Source: Actinomadura sp. WMMA1423 (GTDB lineage: Bacteria > Actinomycetota > Actinomycetes > Streptosporangiales > Streptosporangiaceae). Taken from it: 64,000 nt of DNA. Of the stretch, positions 17,513-28,019 are shown one piece after another. Position 1 is the first letter of the stretch. Each line of letters opens with the position of its first letter. Under the pieces are notes generated by a model that had not been told where the DNA came from, ran no database searches, and saw only the letters and a program-made list of their open reading frames with translations. The translations under genes were made by a program, and so were the position numbers. The stretch is from positions 5,890,001 to 5,954,000 of the forward strand of contig NZ_CP041244.1 in NCBI RefSeq assembly GCF_006547145.1, written 5' to 3'.

Positions 17513-18910
17513 GTGCCTGGACGGGGCCGAGCCCTCGCAGTCCTGTCGCTGTCCCTCCTTAACGTTTTCGCCGTCGCCGCCGGCCTGGCAGTGGTGAAAC
17601 TCACACCCGCGCGCCATCTGTCGCCGCAACCGCCGAGCGTGGCGGCCCGTGACCTGGTACAGGTCCCGAGGTCCGCCGCCGTCCTCGCCGCCGAACCGGG
17701 GTCGGGGCGCCCGCCCGACCCGTCCGCCCTGGCGGGACGGCTGTCGACGCTGATCGGCGGCCCGCAGGCCAAGATCAACGCGGTCGTCATCGACGCGGAG
17801 ACCCGGCGGCAGCTGTACGAGCTGCGGGCAGGCCAGCCCGCGACCCCGGCCTCGACGACGAAGCTGGCGACATCGGTTGCGGCGCTGGCCTCGGTCGGCC
17901 CCGCGCACCGGATCGCGACCCGGGTCGTGCGCGGCGCCGGCGGGCGGATCGTTCTGGTCGGAGGCGGGGATCCTACCTTGACGGCGCTTCCCCCGCGCCC
18001 TGGGGCCGGGCACCCGCCTTACGCCTCGCTCACGGACCTGGCCCGCCAGACGGCCACGGCACTGAAGGCGTCTGGCACGAGCCAGGTGCGGGTCGACTAT
18101 GACGCCTCCGCCTACCAGGGGCCCCGTACGGCTGCGGGCTGGAAACCCAATTACCTGCCGGACGGTGAGGTGGCTCCTGTCAGCGCCCTCACCGTCGACG
18201 AAGGACGCGTCTCCCCGTCAGACCCGTCCAAGAAGACGCGCGTTGCGGACCCGCCCGCCACCGCGGCGAGAGAGTTCGCACGCCTGCTGTCCCAGAACGG
18301 TGTCAGCGCAAAGGCCGGGCGGCAGACGGTCGCGCAGAAGGAGGCCGAGCCACTGGGCGTCGTCCAGTCGCCGCCGCTGTCCGCTCTCGTCGAGCATCTG
18401 CTGACCGACAGCGACAACGACGTGGCCGAGGCGGTGGCGCGCCAGGTCGCCATCAAGACGGGACGCCCCGCGACCTTCGCCGAGGCCGCGCAGGCCGTCC
18501 GGCAGGTCCTCGCCGGACTGGGGGTGGCCGAGGGCGTCTCGGTCAACGACGGGAGCGGGCTGTCGCCCCTCAACCGCATCTCGCCCATCGCGCTGGCCCG
18601 GATCGTCTCACTCGCCGCGGGCGGGGACCACCCGGACCTGCGCCCGGTCATCACCGGTCTTCCGATCGCGGGGTTCTCCGGGACGCTGAGCCCGCCCCGC
18701 TACACCGTCGCGGCCAGCCAGGCGGGCGCCGGGATGGTGCGCGCCAAGACCGGCACCCTCTCGGGGGTCAGCACGCTGGCCGGGCTCGCCCACGACGCGG
18801 ACGGGCGGCTGCTGGCGTTCGCGTTCATGGCCGGGGACGGGAAGGGGCCGGTCGACCCCGGCAAGCTCGACCAGCTCGCCGCCGCCGTGGCCGGCTGCGG
18901 GTGCGGCTGA
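17513..18910 (+). CDS. dacB: D-alanyl-D-alanine carboxypeptidase/endopeptidase (PBP4 class)
   Basis: A serine penicillin-binding protein of the PBP4/S13 family that trims or opens D-Ala cross-links in peptidoglycan outside the membrane. From GTG 17513 the protein has 465 residues: an N-terminal hydrophobic anchor or signal (ALAVLSLSLLNVFAVAAGLA), the catalytic S114-T-T-K117, S300-D-N302 and K412-T-G414. The purine-rich GGGAGAGGGG seven bases upstream favours this start over TTG 17480 and GTG 17483. It heads the conserved actinobacterial order dacB - metalloprotease - tilS - hpt - ftsH. Confidence 0.95.
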   Translation: MPGRGRALAVLSLSLLNVFAVAAGLAVVKLTPARHLSPQPPSVAARDLVQVPRSAAVLAAEPGSGRPPDPSALAGRLSTLIGGPQAKINAVVIDAETRRQLYELRAGQPATPASTTKLATSVAALASVGPAHRIATRVVRGAGGRIVLVGGGDPTLTALPPRPGAGHPPYASLTDLARQTATALKASGTSQVRVDYDASAYQGPRTAAGWKPNYLPDGEVAPVSALTVDEGRVSPSDPSKKTRVADPPATAAREFARLLSQNGVSAKAGRQTVAQKEAEPLGVVQSPPLSALVEHLLTDSDNDVAEAVARQVAIKTGRPATFAEAAQAVRQVLAGLGVAEGVSVNDGSGLSPLNRISPIALARIVSLAAGGDHPDLRPVITGLPIAGFSGTLSPPRYTVAASQAGAGMVRAKTGTLSGVSTLAGLAHDADGRLLAFAFMAGDGKGPVDPGKLDQLAAAVAGCGCG

Positions 18911-18976
18911 TCACGCTTCTCCCCGGCCGGGCCGCGGCTCGGGTGTGGGGGCGGCCGTACGGGAGATAACCAGAAC

Positions 18977-18995
18977 GGTCGTTCGTTGAACGACC
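18977..18995. promoter_or_regulatory. Short palindrome upstream of the metalloprotease gene
   Basis: GGTCGTTC and GAACGACC are exact inverted repeats around GTT, 45 bp before the next start codon. The form is that of a TetR-type operator or a small hairpin. No bound regulator can be named. Confidence 0.4.
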
Positions 18996-19040
18996 AGCAG
19001 GGCGCTCCGGCGCCACGTCGCCAACGTACGGTGGAGTCAC

Positions 19041-20162
19041 ATGAGCGCCTCAATGATCGACTGGAACCTCGCGGTCCAGGCCGGCACCCGGCTCGTCAGG
19101 CCGGGACCGCAGGTCACCCACGCCGAGGCCCGCGAGGTCGTGAAGGAGCTGCGCGACCTCTCGAAGATCGCCCACGGGCATGTGCGGGACTTCACCGGCA
19201 TGGCCTCCGAGCTCGACCCGGACCCCGCGACGGTCGTGGACAGGCCCGGCTGGATCCGCGCCAACGTGGACGGTTTCCGGGTGGTGCTCGAACCGCTCAT
19301 GGAGCAGATGTCCGAGCGGGGCAACCCCGGCCCGCTGGGCGGCGCGGGGAACGTCGTGGTCCAGGCCGTCGGGTCCCGCGTCACCGGTATGCAGGTGGGC
19401 GCGATCCTCGCGTACATGGCCAGCCGGGTTCTCGGGCAATACGAGCTGTTCCTCCCGCCGGACCCCTCCGGGCGTGCGCCGACAGGGCGGCTGACCCTGG
19501 TGGCCCCCAACATCGTCCATGTGGAGCAGGAGCTCGGCGTGGAGTCGCGTGACTTCCGCCTGTGGGTCTGCCTGCACGAGGAGACGCACCGCGCCCAGTT
19601 CACCGGCGTTCCCTGGCTGCGCGAGTACGTGCAGGACCAGATGACCAAGTTCCTCCTCGCGTCCGACCTCGACCCCGGTATGATGCTGGACCGCATCCGG
19701 GACGCGGCCGAGGCCGTCGCCGACGCCGTGCGCGGCGGTGACTCGAACCTCATCGACGCGATCCAGACCCCGGAGCAGCGGGAGATCCTCGACCGCCTCA
19801 CCGCCGTGATGACGCTTGTCGAAGGGCACGGCGACTACGTGATGGACGCGGTCGGCCCGGAGGTCGTGCCGTCCGTCCAGCAGATCCGGTCGCGTTTCCA
19901 GGGGCGGCGCAGCGGCGGCTCCAAGCTCGACAAGACGATCCGGCGCCTCCTCGGCATCGACCTCAAGATGAAGCAGTACGCGGAGGGTTCGCGGTTCGTG
20001 CGGCGGGTCGTCACCGAGGTGGGCATGAGCGGGTTCAACCGGGTGTGGGATTCGCCCGAGTCGCTCCCGACCCATGACGAGATCAAGGAGCCGAGCCTGT
20101 GGATGAACAGGGTCGTGGGTACGCGCGCCATCGACGCTCCGCCCACAGCCAACGAGGCCTGA
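19041..20162 (+). CDS. DUF2342-family zinc-dependent metalloprotease
   Basis: A 373-residue protein with a zincin motif HEETH at 179-183 inside WVCLHEETHRAQFTGVPWL. The family (sometimes named F420-biosynthesis-associated) is restricted largely to Actinobacteria and is commonly found next to tilS and dacB, as here. There is no signal peptide, so it is expected to be cytosolic. The motif suggests hydrolase activity, but substrate and physiological role are not established, and the F420 link is by annotation history rather than by shown function. Confidence 0.9.
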   Translation: MSASMIDWNLAVQAGTRLVRPGPQVTHAEAREVVKELRDLSKIAHGHVRDFTGMASELDPDPATVVDRPGWIRANVDGFRVVLEPLMEQMSERGNPGPLGGAGNVVVQAVGSRVTGMQVGAILAYMASRVLGQYELFLPPDPSGRAPTGRLTLVAPNIVHVEQELGVESRDFRLWVCLHEETHRAQFTGVPWLREYVQDQMTKFLLASDLDPGMMLDRIRDAAEAVADAVRGGDSNLIDAIQTPEQREILDRLTAVMTLVEGHGDYVMDAVGPEVVPSVQQIRSRFQGRRSGGSKLDKTIRRLLGIDLKMKQYAEGSRFVRRVVTEVGMSGFNRVWDSPESLPTHDEIKEPSLWMNRVVGTRAIDAPPTANEA

Positions 20163-20239
20163 GCTGACCCGCCGTCCCGGCCGGGCCCGCGGGCGGCACC
20201 TGTCACGCGCGCGACGGCGCGGGGTGGTAAACGTTTGCC

Positions 20240-21238
20240 ATGGGCCCTGATCCGGCTGTGGCGGCGGTACGTCTGGCGGTGCGCCGGGTACTGGCCGACC
20301 TGCCCCAGGGGGCGTTGGTGCTCGCGGCTTGCAGCGGGGGCGCCGATTCGCTCGCACTTGCGGGGGCGCTGGCCTTCGAGGCGCCCAGGGCGGGGCGTCC
20401 GGCCGGAGGCGTCACCATCGACCACGGCCTCCAGCACGGCTCGGACGAGCGTGCCGATGCGGTGGTCCGGACCATGGCGGGCCTTGGCCTGGACCCGTCA
20501 GGATCGATCGCGGTCACCGTCGATGGGACGGGCGGCCCAGAGAACGCCGCCCGCGACGCTAGGTACGCGGCCCTGGACGATGCGGCCCACCGATGGGGTG
20601 CTGTTGCCGTCCTCCTTGGCCACACCCAAGACGACCAGGCCGAAACCGTCCTGCTTGGGCTTGCGCGCGGTTCCGGCGCCCGGTCGTTGGCGGGAATGCC
20701 CTCCAGATTCACGCGCTCCGGGAACGTCCTGTACCTGCGGCCCCTGCTGGACCTGGATCGCGCCACTACACGCCGGGCTTGCAAGGCCATGGGCCTCGAC
20801 CCCTGGGACGACCCCCACAACGTCGACCCCGCCTACGCGCGCGTGCGCGTCCGGCACGAAGCCCTCCCCGCCCTGGAGAAGGCGCTCGGCCCGGGAGTGG
20901 CCGAAGCGCTGGCACGGACGGCCAGGATGCTGCGCGACGACGCCGACGCCCTCGACGAGGCGGCCGCCCGCGCCTACGCCGACCTGGAGGCCCCCGAAGA
21001 CGGCTATGGCGCGGCCCTCCGTCTGGAAGGGCTCGAAGACCTGCCCAGAGCCGTCCGCACGAGGGTCCTGCGGATGGCGGCGCTCAGGGCCGGGAGCCCA
21101 CCGGGTACGCTCGCGGCGGTCCATGTCGATGCGGTGGATCGGCTGGTCACGGCCTGGCGCGGCCAGCGGCACGTGGATCTGCCCGGGGGGCTGCGAGCCC
21201 TGCGGAGGTCTGGGAAGCTGCTGTTCGGCCCGGTTTGA
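20240..21238 (+). CDS. tilS: tRNA(Ile)-lysidine synthase
   Basis: An ATP-dependent enzyme that converts cytidine 34 of the AUA-reading tRNA-Ile to lysidine, an essential modification. The PP-loop SGGADS lies near residues 37-42 after a short N-terminus. The protein has 332 residues, typical of shorter actinobacterial forms. A near-palindrome (TAAACGTTTG, 20228-20237) ends just before the ATG and there is no ribosome-binding site, which suggests a leaderless message. It is followed by hpt, the usual partner. Confidence 0.95.
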   Translation: MGPDPAVAAVRLAVRRVLADLPQGALVLAACSGGADSLALAGALAFEAPRAGRPAGGVTIDHGLQHGSDERADAVVRTMAGLGLDPSGSIAVTVDGTGGPENAARDARYAALDDAAHRWGAVAVLLGHTQDDQAETVLLGLARGSGARSLAGMPSRFTRSGNVLYLRPLLDLDRATTRRACKAMGLDPWDDPHNVDPAYARVRVRHEALPALEKALGPGVAEALARTARMLRDDADALDEAAARAYADLEAPEDGYGAALRLEGLEDLPRAVRTRVLRMAALRAGSPPGTLAAVHVDAVDRLVTAWRGQRHVDLPGGLRALRRSGKLLFGPV

Positions 21239-21359
21239 CGTCGCGGCGTGTGCGCATCATCACGTGTCGCGTCCGCCGCGCACCTGACCGGCGCGCGGCG
21301 GTGTCCGTCCGACGTCCGTCCCACCGGACGGGCGAGGTCTGAGCTATGAGGGTGGGGTT

Positions 21360-21923
21360 GTGGACGAGAAGGACCTGGGCAACGACCTGGCGAAGGTGCT
21401 GATCCCCGAGAACGACCTGCAGGCCAAGGTGAGGGAGCTCGCCGGGCAGATCGACGCCGACTACGAGGGCAGGGACCTGCTGCTCGTGGGGGTGCTCAAG
21501 GGCGCCGTCATGATCATGGCCGACCTGGCGCGGTCGCTGCACTCGCCCGCCTCCATGGACTGGATGGCGGTGTCGTCCTACGGATCGGGGACGAAGTCGT
21601 CCGGCGTCGTCCGCATCCTCAAGGACCTCGACACCGACATCCTCGACCGGCACGTCCTGATCGTGGAGGACATCGTCGACTCGGGCCTGACGCTGTCCTG
21701 GCTGGTGAGCAACCTGCGCTCGCGCAACCCCGCCTCCCTGGAGATCTGCGCGCTGCTGCGCAAGCCGGAGGCCGTCAAAACCGAGATCGACGTGAAGTAC
21801 ATCGGCTTCGACATCCCTAACGAGTTCGTCATCGGCTATGGGCTCGACTATGCCGAGCGGTACCGGAACCTCCCCTTCGTCGGCACCCTGGCCCCGCACG
21901 TGTACGGAGGCGACGGGGCCTGA
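21360..21923 (+). CDS. hpt: Hypoxanthine phosphoribosyltransferase
   Basis: A purine-salvage enzyme that makes IMP or GMP from hypoxanthine or guanine and PRPP. The PRPP-binding motif is VLIVEDIVDSGLTL, with the acidic pair E-D. The protein has 187 residues and starts at GTG 21360. The order tilS-hpt-ftsH is conserved in many bacteria. Confidence 0.96.
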   Translation: MDEKDLGNDLAKVLIPENDLQAKVRELAGQIDADYEGRDLLLVGVLKGAVMIMADLARSLHSPASMDWMAVSSYGSGTKSSGVVRILKDLDTDILDRHVLIVEDIVDSGLTLSWLVSNLRSRNPASLEICALLRKPEAVKTEIDVKYIGFDIPNEFVIGYGLDYAERYRNLPFVGTLAPHVYGGDGA

Positions 21924-22365
21924 GCACTCCGAAGGCAGGGCACTCTGGAGGCCTGGGCCTTCTGAGGCCTTGGCGGCTGGAGGGGGTCAGCAAACCGTGG
22001 GGGCGTGCGCGACTGGAGAGCCGATCGGCCCCTACAGGCTCACACTGGTCAGAGGCGTACCAACGCCCCCAGGGAACAAGGGACCGTGACGAATCGTTGC
22101 AAAGGTCGTTGACGGGTATAGGCAAGGGATGCGGGAGAACGGCGGCGGCTGCGTCTCCTGCGCCTGCGGTGTACCGTCGGTGTCCCGGACCCTGGGTTCG
22201 GGAAGCCATATGAGGGAAGCCGCCACGGTGGGACCGGAGCCCCGGGCGACGGGCCTTCCCGTTGGTCGCAATGTTGGTCGCAGTGGCGTTCGTCCTCCGG
22301 GACGGGCGAGGATCGCACACAGACGTTGGTCAGGAGGGACGGGCCCCTCAGGGGTAACCGGATAA
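21924..22365 (+). promoter_or_regulatory. Intergenic region before ftsH with a weak promoter candidate
   Basis: No gene is seen in these 442 bases. TTGCAA at 22097 and TATAGG at 22117 resemble promoter hexamers, but the 14-base spacer is short, so the assignment is weak. The rest is GC-rich and holds short GGCCT/AGGCC repeats just after hpt. Confidence 0.3.
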
Positions 22366-24369
<2,004 letters not shown>

Positions 24370-24374
24370 CGGCC

Positions 24375-25007
24375 TTGGCGATCCCGTACGACGAGGCGCC
24401 GATGGAGAACGACCCGCCGGGCGAGACACTGCACGGCGGGCGTTTCGACCACGCGCGCATCGAGAAGGCCGTCCGCGAGATCCTGATCGGCATCGGGGAG
24501 GACCCCGACCGCGACGGGTTGCGCGACACCCCCGCCAGGGTGGCGCGCGCGTACGCCGAGCAGTTCGCGGGTCTGCGCCAGGAGCCCGAGGACGCGCTGA
24601 CCACGGTGTTCGACGCCGACCATGAGGAAATGGTCCTGGTGAAGGACATCGAGGTGTACTCCGTGTGCGAGCACCACCTGGTGCCTTTTCACGGGGTCGC
24701 GCACGTGGGCTACACGCCCAACAAGAAGGGCCAGATCACGGGTCTGTCCAAGCTGGCCCGGCTGGTGGACGTGTACGCGCGCCGTCCGCAGGTGCAGGAG
24801 CGCCTCACCAGCCAGGTGGCCGACGCGATGATGAGGGTGCTCGAGCCCCGCGGGGCCATCGTGGTGATCGAGGCGGAGCACCTGTGCATGACGATGCGCG
24901 GGGTGCGCAAGCCCGGCGCGAAGACGGTGACGTCGGCGGTGCGCGGCGACTTCCGAGACCATGCCGAGACGCGGTCCGAGGCGATGAGCTTGATTCTCGG
25001 CCGCTGA
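24375..25007 (+). CDS. folE: GTP cyclohydrolase I
   Basis: The first enzyme of folate synthesis: GTP to 7,8-dihydroneopterin triphosphate. Zinc ligands are visible in YSVCEHHLVPFHG (C98) and EHLCMTMRGV (C171). The start is TTG 24375, five bases after ftsH; an in-frame ATG at 24402 is the alternative. A perfect hairpin downstream separates it from folP. Confidence 0.96.
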   Translation: MAIPYDEAPMENDPPGETLHGGRFDHARIEKAVREILIGIGEDPDRDGLRDTPARVARAYAEQFAGLRQEPEDALTTVFDADHEEMVLVKDIEVYSVCEHHLVPFHGVAHVGYTPNKKGQITGLSKLARLVDVYARRPQVQERLTSQVADAMMRVLEPRGAIVVIEAEHLCMTMRGVRKPGAKTVTSAVRGDFRDHAETRSEAMSLILGR

Positions 25008-25044
25008 CGCCGCCACCGGCCGCCCCGGGGCCGCCTGAACGCCT

Positions 25045-25077
25045 GAACGGGCCTCAGCATCGCGCTGAGGCCCGTTC
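25045..25077 (+). terminator. Terminator hairpin between folE and folP
   Basis: A perfect 14-bp stem (GAACGGGCCTCAGC and its complement) with loop ATCGC. It should end the ftsH-folE transcript, so folP probably has its own promoter. Confidence 0.8.
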
Positions 25078-25164
25078 TGCCGCTTCCGGAGGGGGTAGCC
25101 GGACCGGTGAGACGGTCGAGGTGCCGCCCTGGCAGGTCGATTCCAAGGCATAGGGTGGGGTGAC

Positions 25165-26103
25165 ATGACCACTGCCGCCGTTCCGGGGCTGCCCGAGCCA
25201 GGGCGCTGCCTCGTCATGGGCGTGGTCAACGTGACCCCCGATTCCTTCTCGGACGGCGGCGCCTGGTTCGACCCCGAGAAGGCGATCCGCCACGGGCTCG
25301 ATCTCGTGACCGAGGGCGCCGACATCGTGGACGTGGGCGGCGAGTCCACGCGCCCCGGTGCGCAGCGTGTGTCGCAGGAGGAGGAACTGCGGCGCGTGGT
25401 GCCCGTCATAGAGGCGCTCGTGGCCGAGAACGTGCCGGTGAGCGTCGACACCATGCGCGCCGAGGTCGCCGAGGTGGCCGTCAACGCGGGCGCCCGGCTG
25501 GTGAACGACGTGAGCGGCGGCCTGGCCGACCCCGACATGCCGCGCGTGGTGGCCGCCGCTGGCGTCCCCTACGTGGTGATGCACTGGCGCGGCCACAGCC
25601 ACGACATGCAGACCCGCGCCGTCTACACGGACGTGGTCCGCGAGGTGCGCGAGGAGCTGGCGCACAGGGTCGACGCCGTACTGCAAGAGGGCGTCGACCC
25701 CTCAATGATCGTGCTCGACCCCGGGCTCGGCTTCGGCAAGAACCCGCAGACGGGGCACAACTGGTCGCTGCTCGCCCATCTGGACGCGTTCACGAGCCTT
25801 GGCCACCCTGTCCTCGTGGGGGCGTCCCGCAAGGCGTTCCTGACGAGGCTCCTGGCGGAGCCGGACGGGACGCGCCGTCCCTTCGGCGAGTGCGATGACG
25901 CGACCGTGGCCATCACGTCTCTCGTGGCGGCCGCCGGGGCGTGGTGCGTGAGGGTGCACAGGGTCCGGCCCAACGCGGACGCGGTACGGGTGGCGGCCGC
26001 GATCCGCGCGGCGGGCCCCGCCAGTGCGGCAGGCCCCGTCAGTGAAGACAGCCACGACGCCGGTGCTAGCGCCGGCTACGACATTGGGAGTCCCCGCCTA
26101 TGA
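25165..26103 (+). CDS. folP: Dihydropteroate synthase
   Basis: It joins p-aminobenzoate to the pterin pyrophosphate and is the sulfonamide target. Signatures are MGVVNVTPDSFSDGG near the N-terminus and VDVGGESTRPGA, both standard pterin-binding loops. It has 312 residues with a slightly long C-terminal tail. Its last bases overlap the next start (ATGA), beginning a run of four such overlaps. Confidence 0.97.
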   Translation: MTTAAVPGLPEPGRCLVMGVVNVTPDSFSDGGAWFDPEKAIRHGLDLVTEGADIVDVGGESTRPGAQRVSQEEELRRVVPVIEALVAENVPVSVDTMRAEVAEVAVNAGARLVNDVSGGLADPDMPRVVAAAGVPYVVMHWRGHSHDMQTRAVYTDVVREVREELAHRVDAVLQEGVDPSMIVLDPGLGFGKNPQTGHNWSLLAHLDAFTSLGHPVLVGASRKAFLTRLLAEPDGTRRPFGECDDATVAITSLVAAAGAWCVRVHRVRPNADAVRVAAAIRAAGPASAAGPVSEDSHDAGASAGYDIGSPRL

Positions 26104-26537
26104 GCCGTGCCGTGAACCGCGCCGACGTGGACGAGGTCCACGCCGAGTTCTACGCCGCGTTCGAGGCCGGCGACTTCGACCGCATGTCGGCGGTCTGGGC
26201 GGACGGCCCCTACGCCGACGGCGTCTCCTGCGTGCACCCCGGTTGGACGATGCTGCGGGGACGTGAGGCGGTGCTGCGCTCGTGGGCGCTCATCATGGCC
26301 AACACGTCCTACATCCAGTTCGTGCTGACCGACGTGGAAACGGACGTCTACGGCGACCACGCCGTGGTCACCTGCAAGGAGAACATCCTGACCGCCGACG
26401 AGGACACCGAAGCGGGGTTCCTAGCCGGGGGAAGCATCGTGGCGACGAACGTGTTCGTACGGGCGGGCGGGGAGTGGCGGCTCCTGCTTCACCACGGGTC
26501 CCCCGTCCTCAACGTCGTGGATGCAGAGGAAGAATGA
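26100..26537 (+). CDS. NTF2-like/SnoaL-fold protein inside the fol operon
   Basis: A 145-residue cone-shaped-fold protein (nuclear transport factor 2-like). The N-terminal FYAAFEAGDFDRMSAVWAD and the central CVHPGWTMLRGREAVLRSW are typical. It overlaps folP and folB by 4 bp each, so it is made together with the folate enzymes. Family members are small-molecule binding proteins or isomerases; no catalytic role in folate synthesis is known to me. A chaperone or accessory role is only an inference from its position. Confidence 0.85.
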   Translation: MSRAVNRADVDEVHAEFYAAFEAGDFDRMSAVWADGPYADGVSCVHPGWTMLRGREAVLRSWALIMANTSYIQFVLTDVETDVYGDHAVVTCKENILTADEDTEAGFLAGGSIVATNVFVRAGGEWRLLLHHGSPVLNVVDAEEE

Positions 26538-26899
26538 CTCTCGACCGCATCGAGTTGCGCGGGCTTCGGGCGCGGGGACGGCACGGATGCCTGCCCGCCG
26601 AGCGCGACCTGGGCCAGGAGTTCGTCGTGGACGCCGTCCTCGGCCTCGACACCCGCCCCGCCGCCGAGGGCGACGACCTCTCGCGTACCGTCGACTACGG
26701 CACGCTCGCCGGCCGGCTGGTCGCGGCCGTCGAGGGTGAGCCCCTGAACCTGCTCGAAACGCTGGCCGACCGGTTGGCGAAGATATGTCTGGAAGATCGG
26801 TTGGTCTCCGAGGTCGAGATCACCGTCCACAAGCCGAGCGCCCCGATCCCGCACCCCTTCACGGACGTCGCCGTGAAGATCAGGAGGAGTCGCCCATGA
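26534..26899 (+). CDS. folB: Dihydroneopterin aldolase
   Basis: A 121-residue enzyme that converts dihydroneopterin to 6-hydroxymethyl-dihydropterin. The N-terminus IELRGLRARGRHGCLPAER and the C-terminal KPSAPIPHPFTDVAVKI are characteristic. The ATG overlaps the stop of the NTF2-like gene, and its own stop overlaps folK. Confidence 0.95.
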   Translation: MTLDRIELRGLRARGRHGCLPAERDLGQEFVVDAVLGLDTRPAAEGDDLSRTVDYGTLAGRLVAAVEGEPLNLLETLADRLAKICLEDRLVSEVEITVHKPSAPIPHPFTDVAVKIRRSRP

Positions 26900-27483
26900 C
26901 AGCGTCCGACCGCATGCCCGACCGCACCGCCACCGGCGGGCACATGCTGGTCCAGCACCGTGTCGTGTTCTCGATCGGCAGCAACCTCGGCGACCGGCTG
27001 GACAACATCCAGGAGGCGGTCGACGCGCTGTTCGACGCACCGGGCCTGCACTTCGTGGCGTTCTCCCCGGTCTACGAGACCGCCCCCTACGCGCCCCCTG
27101 GGGAGGACATCCCCGAGCAGGGCGACTTCCTCAACATCGTGCTCATCGCCGACACCCGCCTGCCACCGGAGAACCTCCTGGAGCGGGTCCTCAACATCGA
27201 GAACTCGATGCGGCGTGAGCGCGAGGTGCGCTGGGGCCCCCGCACCCTCGACATCGACATCGTGACGTTCGGCGACATCACGTCCGACGACCCCGATCTG
27301 ACGCTCCCGCACCCTCGCGCGCACGAGCGCGCCTTCGTCCTCGTCCCCTGGTCCGACATCGAGCCGGACGTCCTGCTCCCCGGACAGGGCCGCGTAGGCG
27401 ACCTGGCCGAGGCCAAGCAGGCGGAGGGCGGCCCCTCGGCCTGCCGGCGGCGCGAAGACCTGGCCCTCCAGCAGCCTGCATGA
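26896..27483 (+). CDS. folK: 2-amino-4-hydroxy-6-hydroxymethyldihydropteridine diphosphokinase
   Basis: It pyrophosphorylates the pterin before folP acts. The ATG at 26896 overlaps folB (ATGA); the first 20 residues before VVFSIGSNLGDR are a short extension. The signature RWGPRTLDIDIV is present. It has 195 residues. The C-terminal tail after the core is basic and glutamine-rich. Confidence 0.96.
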   Translation: MTASDRMPDRTATGGHMLVQHRVVFSIGSNLGDRLDNIQEAVDALFDAPGLHFVAFSPVYETAPYAPPGEDIPEQGDFLNIVLIADTRLPPENLLERVLNIENSMRREREVRWGPRTLDIDIVTFGDITSDDPDLTLPHPRAHERAFVLVPWSDIEPDVLLPGQGRVGDLAEAKQAEGGPSACRRREDLALQQPA

Positions 27484-27989
27484 AGCCCTCCCGCCCACTG
27501 TTCCTCGTCGCCGTGGTGGTCGTCATAGCGCTGATCACCTGGGCGGTGCTGCGGTCCGCCTACCTGTCGCTTCCGCCGCTGCCGTGGACCGCGGTGCCGA
27601 CGCTGCTGCTGCTCGCCCTGGGCGAGGCCTTCACCGGCCTGAACGTGCTGCGCCGCATCCGCCGCAGGCCCTCCGACAGGCGCGCGCCGGACGCGTCCCG
27701 CAAGCCGGGGCCGAAGCCGCTGGATCCCATGGCGGTGGCGCGCCTGGCGGCCCTCGGGAAGGCCAGTGCGCACTCGGCGGCGGTCATCGCGGGCGTGTTC
27801 GGCGGGTTCGCCATCAGCCTCGCCGGCGCGCTCGACAAGTCGACTCCGCGGCACGACTTCTTCGTGAGCGGCGGCACGTTCCTCGCGGCCGTCGTGCTGG
27901 TGGCGGCGGCGTTCTTCCTGGAGTACGCGTGCCGGGTGCCCAAGGGCCCGGACGACGAGCGCCACGGCCACGGCGCGTCCCGCGCCTGA
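27480..27989 (+). CDS. DUF3180 membrane protein
   Basis: A 169-residue protein with four predicted membrane helices (first LFLVAVVVVIALITWAVL, last VLVAAAFFLEYACRV). It overlaps folK by 4 bp and is the last gene of the folate operon, a position kept in many actinobacteria. Function unknown; its genomic constancy suggests a link to folate or envelope, which is unproven. Confidence 0.85.
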   Translation: MKPSRPLFLVAVVVVIALITWAVLRSAYLSLPPLPWTAVPTLLLLALGEAFTGLNVLRRIRRRPSDRRAPDASRKPGPKPLDPMAVARLAALGKASAHSAAVIAGVFGGFAISLAGALDKSTPRHDFFVSGGTFLAAVVLVAAAFFLEYACRVPKGPDDERHGHGASRA

Positions 27990-28019
27990 GGCCGGTGCCG
28001 CGCCTGAGGCCGGCGCGCG

